Source of the DNA: DATKYQ01 sp964640665
GTDB taxonomy: Bacteria; Myxococcota; B64-G9
Direction of reading: 5' to 3'
DNA: 64,000 nucleotides
Assembly (NCBI GenBank): GCA_964640665.1
Contig: CAZXHT010000022.1
Span: 1-64,000, forward strand
The notes under the pieces are model-generated. The model saw nothing but the letters and a program-made list of their open reading frames with translations, did not search any database and was not told where the DNA came from. Of the stretch, positions 42,476 to 49,997 are shown in pieces (position 1 is the stretch's first letter; every line of letters starts with the position of its first letter). Both the position numbers and the translations under genes were made by a program.

Positions 42476-42598
42476 AAAGGTAACACTTGGCAAAGCGGAT
42501 CTGTGCCTGTGTGAAGCCACGAAAGGACGCACTGCCAAAGAATCAAATTGCCTCTGGCAGCTCAGGAGGGATCTTTTCTCTTGACAGGCTTTTCCATA

Positions 42599-42673
42599 GA
42601 CGGCGCGCTTTTTCTGATGCTGCTGTGCGCTACAAGCCTGCTGGTTTGGCGCCGGGCCCGGAGATCCGCATGA
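42599..42673 (+). pseudogene. Orphan MYXO-CTERM-like tail, homologous to the end of 35271-36536
   Basis: Frame reads DGALFLMLLCATSLLVWRRA then RRSA and stop, against GDALFLMLLCATGLLLGHRA RRSV in the intact gene. The DNA after the stop (GAGTTTTTTTCCTC) is also similar. The rest of the gene is absent, so an IS or deletion removed it. Confidence 0.65.
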
Positions 42674-42712
42674 GTTTTTTTCCTCAAGAGGTGATGCAAC
42701 CATTGCCGAGAC

Positions 42713-42749
42713 TTGACAGTGCATGCAATATATGCCTACAATGCATGCA
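42713..42749 (+). promoter_or_regulatory. Promoter/operator of the second RHH-PIN pair
   Basis: TTGACA (42713-42718), 18-base spacer, TACAAT (42737-42742); the start codon is at 42749, so the transcript would be leaderless. TGCATGCA palindromes at 42719-42726 and 42742-42749 flank the -10 and are likely operator half sites. Confidence 0.55.
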
Positions 42750-43048
42750 TGAATAAGGATGCAAAAGGAAACGATCAAGTTGAAAAATCCTCAAATAAAT
42801 CCACTCAGTTCACCGTGCGCAATGTTCCTCGGCACATTGCGCGAGCCATCAGGGCCAAGGCTAGCCTGGCCCATAAGAGCCTAAACCGCACCCTGGTAGA
42901 AGCGCTGGCCAGTCAGGTGGGAGTCGGTGAGGAGGACGAGACCATCTTCGACGACCTGGACTACCTGTCCGGAAAATGGGAAGACGATCCTGAATTCGAC
43001 GCGGCCGTTGCAGACCAGGACAAAGTCGACGGGCAACTCTGGAAATGA
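42749..43048 (+). CDS. Ribbon-helix-helix antitoxin (FitA/VapB-like)
   Basis: The protein is 99 residues. Start 42749 was chosen; an in-frame codon at 42713 would lie in the -35 box. RHH domain TQFTVRNVPRHIARAIRAKA...LNRTLVEALASQ, as in FitA-type Arc/MetJ repressors. The acidic tail DETIFDDLDYLSGKW is the toxin-binding part (DL..L.G.W). It overlaps the toxin gene by four bases. Confidence 0.75.
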   Translation: MNKDAKGNDQVEKSSNKSTQFTVRNVPRHIARAIRAKASLAHKSLNRTLVEALASQVGVGEEDETIFDDLDYLSGKWEDDPEFDAAVADQDKVDGQLWK

Positions 43049-43428
43049 GACTGGCGCTGGACACCAACCGCTACGTCGATTTCGCCCGCGGTGAGTCCGA
43101 AGCGCTGGATCGAGTCAAGCGGGCCGAGTCGCTGTTTTTGCCGTTCGTCGTCATGGCCGAACTCAGGGCCGGATTTCTGTGCGGTACGCGCTCGGCCGCA
43201 AACGAGCGCAACCTGGTACGTTTCGTAAATTCGTCCCGGGTCGAGATCCTGTATCCCGACGAGGCCACGACCCACGTGTATGCGCGGCTCTTCAGGCAGT
43301 TACGCCTGCAGGGCACGCCGATACCCACTGGCGATCTGTGGATTGCCTCGCTGGTCATCCAGCACAACCTGTACCTCTACGCGCGCGATCGGCATTTCGA
43401 TCACCTCCCCCAGTTGCCCCGCGTCTAG
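43045..43428 (+). CDS. PIN-domain toxin (FitB/VapC-like)
   Basis: The protein is 127 residues. PIN motifs: ALDTNRYVDFARG (D6), VVMAELRAGF with the conserved Glu, TGDLWIASLVIQHN with the Asp, and YARDRHFDHLPQL (last acidic). It matches VapC/FitB ribonucleases closely. Translationally coupled to the RHH antitoxin. Ends just before another copy of the TGTSACCGG repeat. Confidence 0.85.
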   Translation: MRLALDTNRYVDFARGESEALDRVKRAESLFLPFVVMAELRAGFLCGTRSAANERNLVRFVNSSRVEILYPDEATTHVYARLFRQLRLQGTPIPTGDLWIASLVIQHNLYLYARDRHFDHLPQLPRV

Positions 43429-43443
43429 GCGCCGTACCGCCGG

Positions 43444-43487
43444 TGTGACCGGTTCCCGGACACCCCTTGTCCGAATTCCGGACACCC
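43444..43487. repeat. TGTSACCGG palindromic repeat, copy 3
   Basis: Forty-four bases nearly identical to 41012-41053 (two-hairpin unit), placed between the PIN toxin and the sigma-54 promoter. Confidence 0.7.
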
Positions 43488-43559
43488 AATGCGGGCCCGG
43501 AGGTCGCCGGGGTCGATGATGATTGTATAGTTTTCGGGATGTTGCGCGGGCCTGAGAGT

Positions 43560-43576
43560 TTGGCACGGAGATTGTA
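43560..43576 (+). promoter_or_regulatory. Sigma-54 promoter of the translocon-like operon
   Basis: TTGGCACG-GAGA-TTGT: perfect -24 element and -12 element with GT for GC; the GG-to-G(T) distance of ten bases is correct. About 25 bases before the first start codon. Implies activation by an enhancer-binding protein not encoded next to the operon. Confidence 0.6.
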
Positions 43577-43600
43577 AAAGGCCAGGGCAGGAGGTACATG

Positions 43601-43795
43601 ATGAAGCTACCAATTGCCCTGAAGACCGCCCTGGACGAATCGGAACGTCGTTTTGCAAAAACCCTGGCCCAACTGGGCCTGACTCGAGAACAACTCGACA
43701 ACGTCGCCGATCGCATCCGGGAAAAACAATCAACCACTAAACCGCACCGGTCCGCGAACGCGTCACCGGCGGGAAGGAGGATCTACAATGTATGA
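43601..43795 (+). CDS. Small helical protein, first gene of translocon-like operon (chaperone-like position)
   Basis: The protein is 64 residues; CAGGAGGT precedes ATG codons at 43598 and 43601. Mainly helical (ALKTALDESERRFAKTLAQL, REQLDNVADRIREKQ) with a basic tail. It overlaps the EspA-like gene by eight bases. In SPI-2 the small SseA chaperone occupies this place before SseB, so a filament-chaperone role is suggested by position; sequence similarity is not evident to me. Confidence 0.5.
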   Translation: MKLPIALKTALDESERRFAKTLAQLGLTREQLDNVADRIREKQSTTKPHRSANASPAGRRIYNV

Positions 43796-44468
43796 CCCAA
43801 TCAGCACCCAGACAAGCTCGGTAAACTGCGCCGGCCTCGACTTCTTCAACAGCGCCGTCGACTTCGACGACCTGGCCTTTTTGAACATGGTCCTGTGCAT
43901 GCAGGAGTCGGACTCGGCCCTGGCCGCCAAGATGAAGGACATGCGAGAGATAAATGAAAAAAAGACCGCCTTGAATAATAAAATCTCATATCTCAACATC
44001 TGGATCACTCGTTCTGAAGCAAAGGAGCCGGGTGAGAAGGTATATGTTGAAGGCGGTCTAGAGGATCCCGTGAATCCCGCAAAGAGCAAGTTTCCGGAAG
44101 GGGCAGATCAGCGAGAGCACGAGAAGGCACTGAAAGACGCCAAAACGTGGCAGGAAACAGCTCAAAGAGAACTGGATGAAGCCAATACGAATGGAACTGC
44201 ACAGCAGCAGGCTATGTGTCAAGACGACCTTAACGCCGCGAATGCCAGAGTCGAGGAATTGAGCAACGATGTCTTTGTCCGAAAAGATGTCGAAGCCAAG
44301 ATCCAAGAACTACGCGGAAAACTCGAGGACATGAATAGTGCATCGAGCATCATGATGATCGACTTTCAGCGTCTGATGAACGGGCGTAACCAGGCCAGCC
44401 AGCTCGTTAGCAACATCGAGTCCAAGTCGAACCAGACGGCGATGGGCATCATCGCCAACTTCAAGTGA
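43788..44468 (+). CDS. EspA/SseB-like type III secretion filament protein (candidate)
   Basis: The protein is 226 residues, with GGAAGGAGG upstream. The N-terminal helix AFLNMVLCMQESDSALAAKM followed by KDMREINEKK parallels the EspA segment with MY.AQSDL..AKF.DMNE. The C-terminal helix MIDFQRLMNGRNQASQLVSN ending TAMGIIANFK parallels the EspA coiled-coil tail. Between is a variable domain and a coiled coil (~100-170). No signal peptide. EspA/SseB proteins polymerise by such terminal helices into the translocator filament. Together with the next three genes this fits a translocon module. Detection by eye, so moderate confidence. Confidence 0.5.
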   Translation: MYDPISTQTSSVNCAGLDFFNSAVDFDDLAFLNMVLCMQESDSALAAKMKDMREINEKKTALNNKISYLNIWITRSEAKEPGEKVYVEGGLEDPVNPAKSKFPEGADQREHEKALKDAKTWQETAQRELDEANTNGTAQQQAMCQDDLNAANARVEELSNDVFVRKDVEAKIQELRGKLEDMNSASSIMMIDFQRLMNGRNQASQLVSNIESKSNQTAMGIIANFK

Positions 44469-44481
44469 AAGGGGAGACCCT

Positions 44482-44757
44482 ATGAGAACCTCGACCAACA
44501 CGTACCAGGGCAGCGGCATGACCATTCGCGAGCTGCGCGGCATCACAAACGAAGAGTTCCAGGCCGCCATCGGCGCCGGGCGCAAGCTCGCCGCCGCTGG
44601 CGAATACCAGGCCTCGGCCGAGGTGCTGGCCGGCCTGGCTCTTTACGATCCCTTCGAGCCCGAGGTGTGGCGGGCAATCGAAGATTTGTTCCGCAGGCAG
44701 AGCCAACCCGGGCCGGCCAACTTGTTCGCCAGCCTTTCGCGGGCCATGGCCGCCTGA
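44482..44757 (+). CDS. SycD/LcrH-like short TPR chaperone (candidate)
   Basis: The protein is 91 residues; AGGGGAG precedes the ATG. EEFQAAIGAGRKLAAAGEYQ then ASAEVLAGLALYDPFEPEVW matches the first TPR of type III class II chaperones (G..L...G.Y..A...F..L...D.....W). It is about half the length of SycD, so only ~1.5 TPRs remain. SycD-type chaperones keep the hydrophobic translocators soluble, and the gene sits directly before two such candidates, as sscA does before sseC. Confidence 0.5.
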   Translation: MRTSTNTYQGSGMTIRELRGITNEEFQAAIGAGRKLAAAGEYQASAEVLAGLALYDPFEPEVWRAIEDLFRRQSQPGPANLFASLSRAMAA

Positions 44758-44773
44758 GAAAGGCAGGCGTGTC

Positions 44774-45376
44774 ATGAACGTCGCTTCCATCGGATCTACC
44801 ACTCCAACCGCTCCGCAATCACAGCCGGAAAACGCCGCCCTGGATTCCTTTCTTGCCAAGGTGTCGGTGGGCGGCGACCTGGCGTCCGAATGCATGGCCT
44901 TGTTCTCTAAGGACGCGGCCGTGCAGAACCGCGTCAATCTGCAGGGTGTAAACATCCAGAGTCGCCAGGTACGCGAGGCACGCGGGCGGCGCATGAAGCT
45001 TCTGAAAAAATACTGGGCGGCCCAGCGGCACCATGGTTTCTGGTCGAAGCTGGCGGGCTTTTTTAAGAAATTGACCGGCGCCCTGTGCGCCGCGCTGACG
45101 GTCTTCGGCGGGCCGGCCGCCATTGCCGGCGCGGTCGGCGGCGCTCTCTCGGGAGGCTTCGGTATCACCGCCTCCGTCTACGGACGAAATGCAGCCTGTG
45201 CCTGGGCAGACAAGCTGGCCGCAGAGCAGACGCGCGACATGGCCGGCCAGTCGCGAGACGATCTGCTCTCAGTTCTCGACAACGCCTCCCGGCTCGAGGG
45301 CGAGATGCATGATCGCATCAGCAGGCTACTCGAGTCCGAGTCAAAGATGACAAATGCCGAGAGGAGCGAAAGATGA
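44774..45376 (+). CDS. SseC/YopB-like translocator candidate
   Basis: The protein is 200 residues with no signal peptide. An N-terminal helical region (LDSFLAKVSVGGDLASECMA, ...) leads to an amphipathic basic helix (HGFWSKLAGFFKKLTGA), then a long Ala/Gly hydrophobic hairpin (LCAALTVFGGPAAIAGAVGG, ALSGGFGITASVYG). A C-terminal coiled coil follows (QSRDDLLSVLDNASRLEGEM). This is the layout of type III pore-forming translocators though much shorter than SseC or YopB (400-480). The N-terminal part resembles the next gene's product. Confidence 0.45.
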   Translation: MNVASIGSTTPTAPQSQPENAALDSFLAKVSVGGDLASECMALFSKDAAVQNRVNLQGVNIQSRQVREARGRRMKLLKKYWAAQRHHGFWSKLAGFFKKLTGALCAALTVFGGPAAIAGAVGGALSGGFGITASVYGRNAACAWADKLAAEQTRDMAGQSRDDLLSVLDNASRLEGEMHDRISRLLESESKMTNAERSER

Positions 45377-45969
45377 ACATTGAAGGTATTAATTCTCATG
45401 GCAATGCCCTGACGCACATGAACAAGTCACTGGATATAGAAAGCTTTTTGTCCAAGATCGACGGCGGAGTTGAGCTCGAGACGCTGATTTTGGCCGATTC
45501 ACTTCTGCAAAAAAAGATTGGACGCGAGATGCGAAAGGCCAGCCGGGATATGCAGAGGAAAGCCCTCGAAGCGGCCATCAAGAAGATGAAGGCCGCGGCT
45601 TCCGACCGGATGTGGTCGGCGGTTGTCGGTGCTGCACTCGATACGTTTGTATCACTATGCTCGTTTCAACTAAGCAACGCAGCCGGTCAGTTCGTGGATA
45701 ATACAGCCAAGCTGGGTTATGGGCTAGTGAAGGCAGAGAGCGAAGTTCTCAAGGCAATAAATCCCTTTGAGCAAATGGCAACCTCGGATGACTGTGCGGC
45801 CAAGCGACTCGAGCAGGCCTCGAACATGGAGGCCGGGCGTGCAGGAGACGCCAAGGATCTCATCCAAAGCGCAAGGGATCTCGAGCAGCGTATGCTTGCC
45901 AACATCGAGAAGGCAGACCAGAACGAACATCAGGCTCGATTGGATCTGGCGCGCCGGATTGGTGGATAG
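45373..45969 (+). CDS. SseD/YopD-like translocator candidate
   Basis: The protein is 198 residues, close to SseD (195). It overlaps the previous gene by four bases. N-terminal IESFLSKIDGGVELETLILA echoes LDSFLAKVSVGGDLASECMA of the upstream protein, so the two share an ancestor. One moderately hydrophobic segment (MWSAVVGAALDTFVSLCSF) and C-terminal helices (KDLIQSARDLEQRMLANIEK) follow. Last gene of the operon; the convergent M48 protease gene ends 14 bases later. Confidence 0.45.
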   Translation: MNIEGINSHGNALTHMNKSLDIESFLSKIDGGVELETLILADSLLQKKIGREMRKASRDMQRKALEAAIKKMKAAASDRMWSAVVGAALDTFVSLCSFQLSNAAGQFVDNTAKLGYGLVKAESEVLKAINPFEQMATSDDCAAKRLEQASNMEAGRAGDAKDLIQSARDLEQRMLANIEKADQNEHQARLDLARRIGG

Positions 45970-45983
45970 TCCGGCCGGGTTCT

Positions 45984-47285
45984 CTACGACGGTGGCGCCG
46001 GTAGCGGCAGGGCGTCTTTTCCAAGGTGCAGACCGTTTTTTCGGGCCCAGGTGAAGCCGAAATTTATTCTCTGCATCACTGTTGGATGGTGGCCGAATAG
46101 AAACTGATCCCAGGCAGGGGGATCTGGGTGGTAATGGTTTTTCCTGGCCAGGCGGATGAACAGCGAGCAGAAGGCCGCGGGATCGCGGGTCAGCCTGAGC
46201 GCCTCGGTGTCGGCTATATGCTCCTCGCGCCGGTTGAGCCAGGCCGAGAGCGGCTCGTTTGCCAGGAAAATCAACTGCAAGACAAGCAGCAAAAGCGGCA
46301 GTACGGCCGGATCGGCCCTGGCACCCAGCCCGAAGCGCTTGACCCTCGGGGCCCGAAGCAGCACCAATTGGCAGATCAGTAAAAAGACCAAGGCCGCCAG
46401 CACGGCCTTCATCCAGCCGCTCTTACCATGGTCGTGAATCTGGTGGCCCAATTCGTGGGCCATGGCCACGAGTATTTCCCGTTGCGGGAATTCCCTTACC
46501 AGATTGTCTCCGAGGATCACTCTGCGCGTCGGCCCCTGGCCCATGACATGCGCCCCGACCCGCCGCGTGCGCTTGGAGGAGTCCTTGATCTCGACCTTGC
46601 CGGCCTCGAAGCCCGCCTTGTGCACCAGTTGCTCTATCGCCGTGCGCAACTCGCCCTGTGGCAGCTCGGTGTAGTCGTTGTAGATCCGGGCCCGGTAGGG
46701 AGTCAGCATGGCCCACAGGAAGAGCCCGCCCGCCACCGCGCCCCACAGCCACAGCCACCAACTGCGCCGCAGGCGCCTGGCCAGCCCGAACAGACCGACG
46801 CCCAAAAACATTCCCAGGATACATCCCGAGGTCAGCGACTTGGCCCAGTCGAGCCACCACTGACCGAGAGTGATCGTCGCCAGGCCGCGTTCGTGCTCGA
46901 GTATGTATCCGGAGAAAAACGAAAGCGGCGTCTGCAAGGCGGCATATAAAAGCAGCAACAAGACCGGAAACAAGCCGTCAATGATCCAGCGGCCGCGCTC
47001 CTCCGCGGCACCGGGCATGTTTCCGCTCAACCGCTCGAAGGCCGCGGCCAGCCGGCGCAAGACCGGCGCCCGGGCTCCCAGGCGGCAAAGGAGCCGATTG
47101 CCGTAGAGCCAATTTGCCGTTGCCGCCGCGCGCTTTCGCAGCACGAGGTGAATGCCTGTAAACATCACCACGGTCAGGAAAGCAAGCTTGAGCCCCAGGC
47201 TGGTGAAAGACAGCAGATCGTCAACCAGCCACTGGTGCGCCCAGGCGGACAGTTCCTGCGGGGAGAAAAACGCGCTCGGTTCCAC
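45984..47285 (-). CDS. M48-family (Ste24-like) membrane metalloprotease
   Basis: The protein is 433 residues with a GTG start at 47285, directly after the TPR gene's stop. Several membrane helices, zinc site MAHELGHQIHDH (HELGH 277-281) and downstream Glu in REEHIADTEAL (~355), the CAAX-protease arrangement. Preceding R.NAxVxG-like RRVGAHVMGQGPTRRVILGD fits M48. Probably quality control of inner-membrane proteins. Confidence 0.85.
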   Translation of the reverse strand: MEPSAFFSPQELSAWAHQWLVDDLLSFTSLGLKLAFLTVVMFTGIHLVLRKRAAATANWLYGNRLLCRLGARAPVLRRLAAAFERLSGNMPGAAEERGRWIIDGLFPVLLLLLYAALQTPLSFFSGYILEHERGLATITLGQWWLDWAKSLTSGCILGMFLGVGLFGLARRLRRSWWLWLWGAVAGGLFLWAMLTPYRARIYNDYTELPQGELRTAIEQLVHKAGFEAGKVEIKDSSKRTRRVGAHVMGQGPTRRVILGDNLVREFPQREILVAMAHELGHQIHDHGKSGWMKAVLAALVFLLICQLVLLRAPRVKRFGLGARADPAVLPLLLLVLQLIFLANEPLSAWLNRREEHIADTEALRLTRDPAAFCSLFIRLARKNHYHPDPPAWDQFLFGHHPTVMQRINFGFTWARKNGLHLGKDALPLPAPPS

Positions 47286-48392
47286 TCAGGGCTCCGAATC
47301 GGGCAAGGGTTCGAAGAGGGTCAATACGCGGGCCTCGACTCGTTTCATCTCCTCGCGGGCCGCCCGGGTCCACTCGTTGTCCGAGCGGGTCCTTTCGGCA
47401 AGCTCCATCGTCATCTCGAAGACCTTGAGCGCCTTTCGCAACAAGACCGCCGTCTTTCTCTCGAGCATTTCCTTGTAGACGGCAGTTTCTTCCTCGCTCA
47501 GATCGGCAGGCGTGGGCGCCTGCTCCATTGCCTGGTGAAGGTGCAGGTAGAGAGTTCCGATACGGAAACCGGCGGCCGAGGCCCACTCGGGGTCCCCGTA
47601 ACGGATCGTCCGCAGGTAGCCGGCCTGGGCGTCGAGGAGTAGCTCGGCCTTGGCCTCCAGATCGGCCCGCATCTGCTCTTCGGGAAGCCTGAGCGGAGCG
47701 CGATCGAAACGCTGCTCTGCCAGGCGCGCCAGGCGAAACTCGGCCCGCGCGGCAGGTGCGGGGTCGAGATACTCATCATGTGCCCGGCGCTTGAATATTC
47801 TCAGCGCGCCGCGAAAGGCGCTCTCGGCGGCATTTAGTTCGCCAAGCTCGGTCAAAGCCTCGCCGCGCAGCACCATGGCGTCGATCCTGTCGCTAATGGC
47901 AAGCTTGGGGCGATCGAGCAGGCGGGCCAGCAACTCGGCGGCCTCGCCGTGGCGCGAGAGACGTTCGAGGCAGGCGCTCTGGCGGAAGGCGGCGTCGACC
48001 CAGTCCTTCGAGGCGGTGAGCTTTGCGGTAATCAGCGCATAGCGCTCGACTGCGACGGCATTGTTGCCGAGATCTTCGAGGCAGCGCCCGGAGTCGAAGG
48101 CGGCGGCCGAAAGGTAACGCGACTCGGGAAACTCACTGATTATCCGATCGTAGAAAGGAAGTGCTCCTTTGCAGTCTCCGGCCTGCTGCAGACGAACGCC
48201 TTCTTTAAAGAGAGTCGCCGCGTCGAAATCGGTCAGCCCAAGCTCATGGTCGGGTCGCAGGCCGATGTGCAGCGGGTCGAGGATGATTTCCCTGGCCGGC
48301 TGTTTTCTACGGGCCTGCTCGACGGGCGCGCAGCCCGCTCCCAGCATGAGTGTCGCGAGCAAGGGGACAATAGATGTTCTGAAAACGCTCAT
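47286..48392 (-). CDS. TPR-containing lipoprotein
   Basis: The protein is 368 residues; start 48392 overlaps the yjbQ stop (ATGA). Signal ends MLGAGC. TPR-like units fill the rest (LFKEGVRLQQAGDCKGALPF, AAFDSGRCLEDLGNNAVAVE, LRGEALTELGELNAAESAF). Resembles outer membrane TPR lipoproteins of the YbgF/BamD style but without specific motifs. Part of a leftward run with yjbQ and two ArsA ATPases. Confidence 0.75.
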   Translation of the reverse strand: MSVFRTSIVPLLATLMLGAGCAPVEQARRKQPAREIILDPLHIGLRPDHELGLTDFDAATLFKEGVRLQQAGDCKGALPFYDRIISEFPESRYLSAAAFDSGRCLEDLGNNAVAVERYALITAKLTASKDWVDAAFRQSACLERLSRHGEAAELLARLLDRPKLAISDRIDAMVLRGEALTELGELNAAESAFRGALRIFKRRAHDEYLDPAPAARAEFRLARLAEQRFDRAPLRLPEEQMRADLEAKAELLLDAQAGYLRTIRYGDPEWASAAGFRIGTLYLHLHQAMEQAPTPADLSEEETAVYKEMLERKTAVLLRKALKVFEMTMELAERTRSDNEWTRAAREEMKRVEARVLTLFEPLPDSEP

Positions 48393-48835
48393 GTTTCTTT
48401 CGACACGCCTTTCACGCCCAGGTTCCGGGATGAGTCCTTCGTTGCAGAAACCACCTGCACCTGGAACCTGCGCCGGCGCGGGCCGTCGAATTCGCAGAAG
48501 AAGACCGACTGCCAGGTACCCAGCAGCGGGCGGCCGCCGTTGACTATTACCTGCACACAAGAGCCCACCAGCGATGACTTGACATGGGCGGCCGAGTTGC
48601 CCTCCGTGTGCCGGTAGCCCGCCTGCCAGGGAGCGATTTTGTCCAGGGCATACAGGATGTCCCGGGGCACGTCGGGATCGGCATTCTCGTTGATGGTGAT
48701 AGCGCCCGTGGTATGCGGGCAATAAACCAGCGCCAGGCCGTCTTCCACTCCACTTGCCTCGATCGCCTCGCGCAGCTGGCCCGTAATGTCCACCAGCGAT
48801 TCATGCCCGCGTGTGGAAATCTCGAAACTTTCCAT
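48389..48835 (-). CDS. YjbQ family protein (UPF0047)
   Basis: The protein is 148 residues with GGGAGGG before the ATG. Core motifs VYCPHTTGAITINENADPDV, GNSAAHVKSSLVG and LLGTWQSVFFCEFDGPRRRR are diagnostic (H of PHTT, E of NEN, H of AAH, W.S.F..E.DGPR.R). Some members have thiamine phosphate synthase activity in vitro. It overlaps the ArsA gene by 35 bases. Confidence 0.9.
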   Translation of the reverse strand: MESFEISTRGHESLVDITGQLREAIEASGVEDGLALVYCPHTTGAITINENADPDVPRDILYALDKIAPWQAGYRHTEGNSAAHVKSSLVGSCVQVIVNGGRPLLGTWQSVFFCEFDGPRRRRFQVQVVSATKDSSRNLGVKGVSKET

Positions 48836-49997
48836 TCTGTTCCCTCCCGTCGAAGATCAAGCGGCGTAGCCGCTCGAGCCCGGCGATATCATGCACATCC
48901 TGCTCGAGCAACGCTACGTTCACAAGTGATGAGCGGCCTGCGAGCTTGCGGCGCAATTCTTCAACGCGGCGCCGATCACGATCCGCAAGCATCTGAAGCA
49001 TGCGCTGCGCACGTTCCATTACCGCGATAGAGTGTTCGACCTGTTCCTGAGAGCCGGCTTGTGAGGCGGTGAGCTTCTCGGCCAGCAGCTGGCGCCAGGT
49101 CGGTCCTTGCGGCAGGGGTGGAGGAGTCGGGCTGACACGGTTTACAACAAGAACCTCGGGCGCCAGGTCGCGGCTCATCAGGCGCTTGTGCAGCGAGAGG
49201 ACCTCCTGAGACTGGCTCGCATCAGGAGATGTTACCAACACAAAGGAAGAAGAGTCCGAACGCAGGATCTCTTTCAGGGCGGCCGCCCTCTCGCGAAAAC
49301 CCTCCATTAGTCCGGAGAAGAGATTGATGAAGGTGGCCAATTCCTTGAGGAAGGCCAAACCGGTGAACTTAGAAAGGATTTTAACGACGTAGCCGCCTGA
49401 GAAATCCAGCGTCAGCAGGCCTATTTTCCCAGCCAGCAAGGCGGGGCGCATCAGCCAGCGATAGCCGTCGTTGCCCAGCACATCCAGGATCCGATCGGGG
49501 GCGTCGAGGAAGTCCATTCCGTGAATCGTGGGGGGAGTATCTACTACCACCAGATCGTATTCGCCCCTCATGTACAGGTGATATAGATCTTCCATGGCGG
49601 CGTACTCGCGGGAACCAGCCAGGTCTTCGCACAGGCGGCGGAAGAAGGGGTGTGTGAGAATTTTCGTGCGCCGCTCGGGATCGGACACTTCGCGGGCGAT
49701 CAATTCTTTTAGACTGCGCCCCGTATCGAGCATGACCACATCGAGCGGCACACGCGCCCGGACCGAGAGCTGTTCGAGGGTTCCCACTGTTAAAGTTTGC
49801 GTTTGTCCCGCCTCCAGCTTAGCTAGCCCCAGTGCGCTAGCCAGACGCATGGCCGGGTCGATCGTCAACACCAGGGCCCGCCGCCCCATAACCGCCGCCT
49901 GGAGCCCCAGCGTGGCGGCCAGCGTGGTCTTGCCGACTCCACCGGGACCCATGCTGACGATGATACGCTTTTCTAAGACGCTCTGCCCGAGGTTCAT
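48801..49997 (-). CDS. ArsA/GET3-like ATPase, second of a pair
   Basis: The protein is 398 residues; start 49997 overlaps the first ATPase (ATGA). Deviant Walker A SMGPGGVGKTTLAAT, switch I LTIDPAMRLASALG, and switch II VVDTPPT. Extra helical region ~200-300 and a C-terminal part rich in Arg/Leu helices. Paired ArsA-like ATPases without arsenic genes are a regular feature in Myxococcota; the role is unknown. Confidence 0.8.
   Translation of the reverse strand: MNLGQSVLEKRIIVSMGPGGVGKTTLAATLGLQAAVMGRRALVLTIDPAMRLASALGLAKLEAGQTQTLTVGTLEQLSVRARVPLDVVMLDTGRSLKELIAREVSDPERRTKILTHPFFRRLCEDLAGSREYAAMEDLYHLYMRGEYDLVVVDTPPTIHGMDFLDAPDRILDVLGNDGYRWLMRPALLAGKIGLLTLDFSGGYVVKILSKFTGLAFLKELATFINLFSGLMEGFRERAAALKEILRSDSSSFVLVTSPDASQSQEVLSLHKRLMSRDLAPEVLVVNRVSPTPPPLPQGPTWRQLLAEKLTASQAGSQEQVEHSIAVMERAQRMLQMLADRDRRRVEELRRKLAGRSSLVNVALLEQDVHDIAGLERLRRLIFDGREQNGKFRDFHTRA

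Larger units (their letters stand above)
41054..42500 (+). mobile_element. IS110-family insertion sequence (approximate limits)
   Basis: The transposase gene is flanked by ~110 bases on the left and ~300 structured bases on the right. IS110 elements lack terminal inverted repeats, so exact ends cannot be read. The left edge is placed after the TGTSACCGG repeat and the right edge before a chromosomal gene remnant at 42599. Confidence 0.6.
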
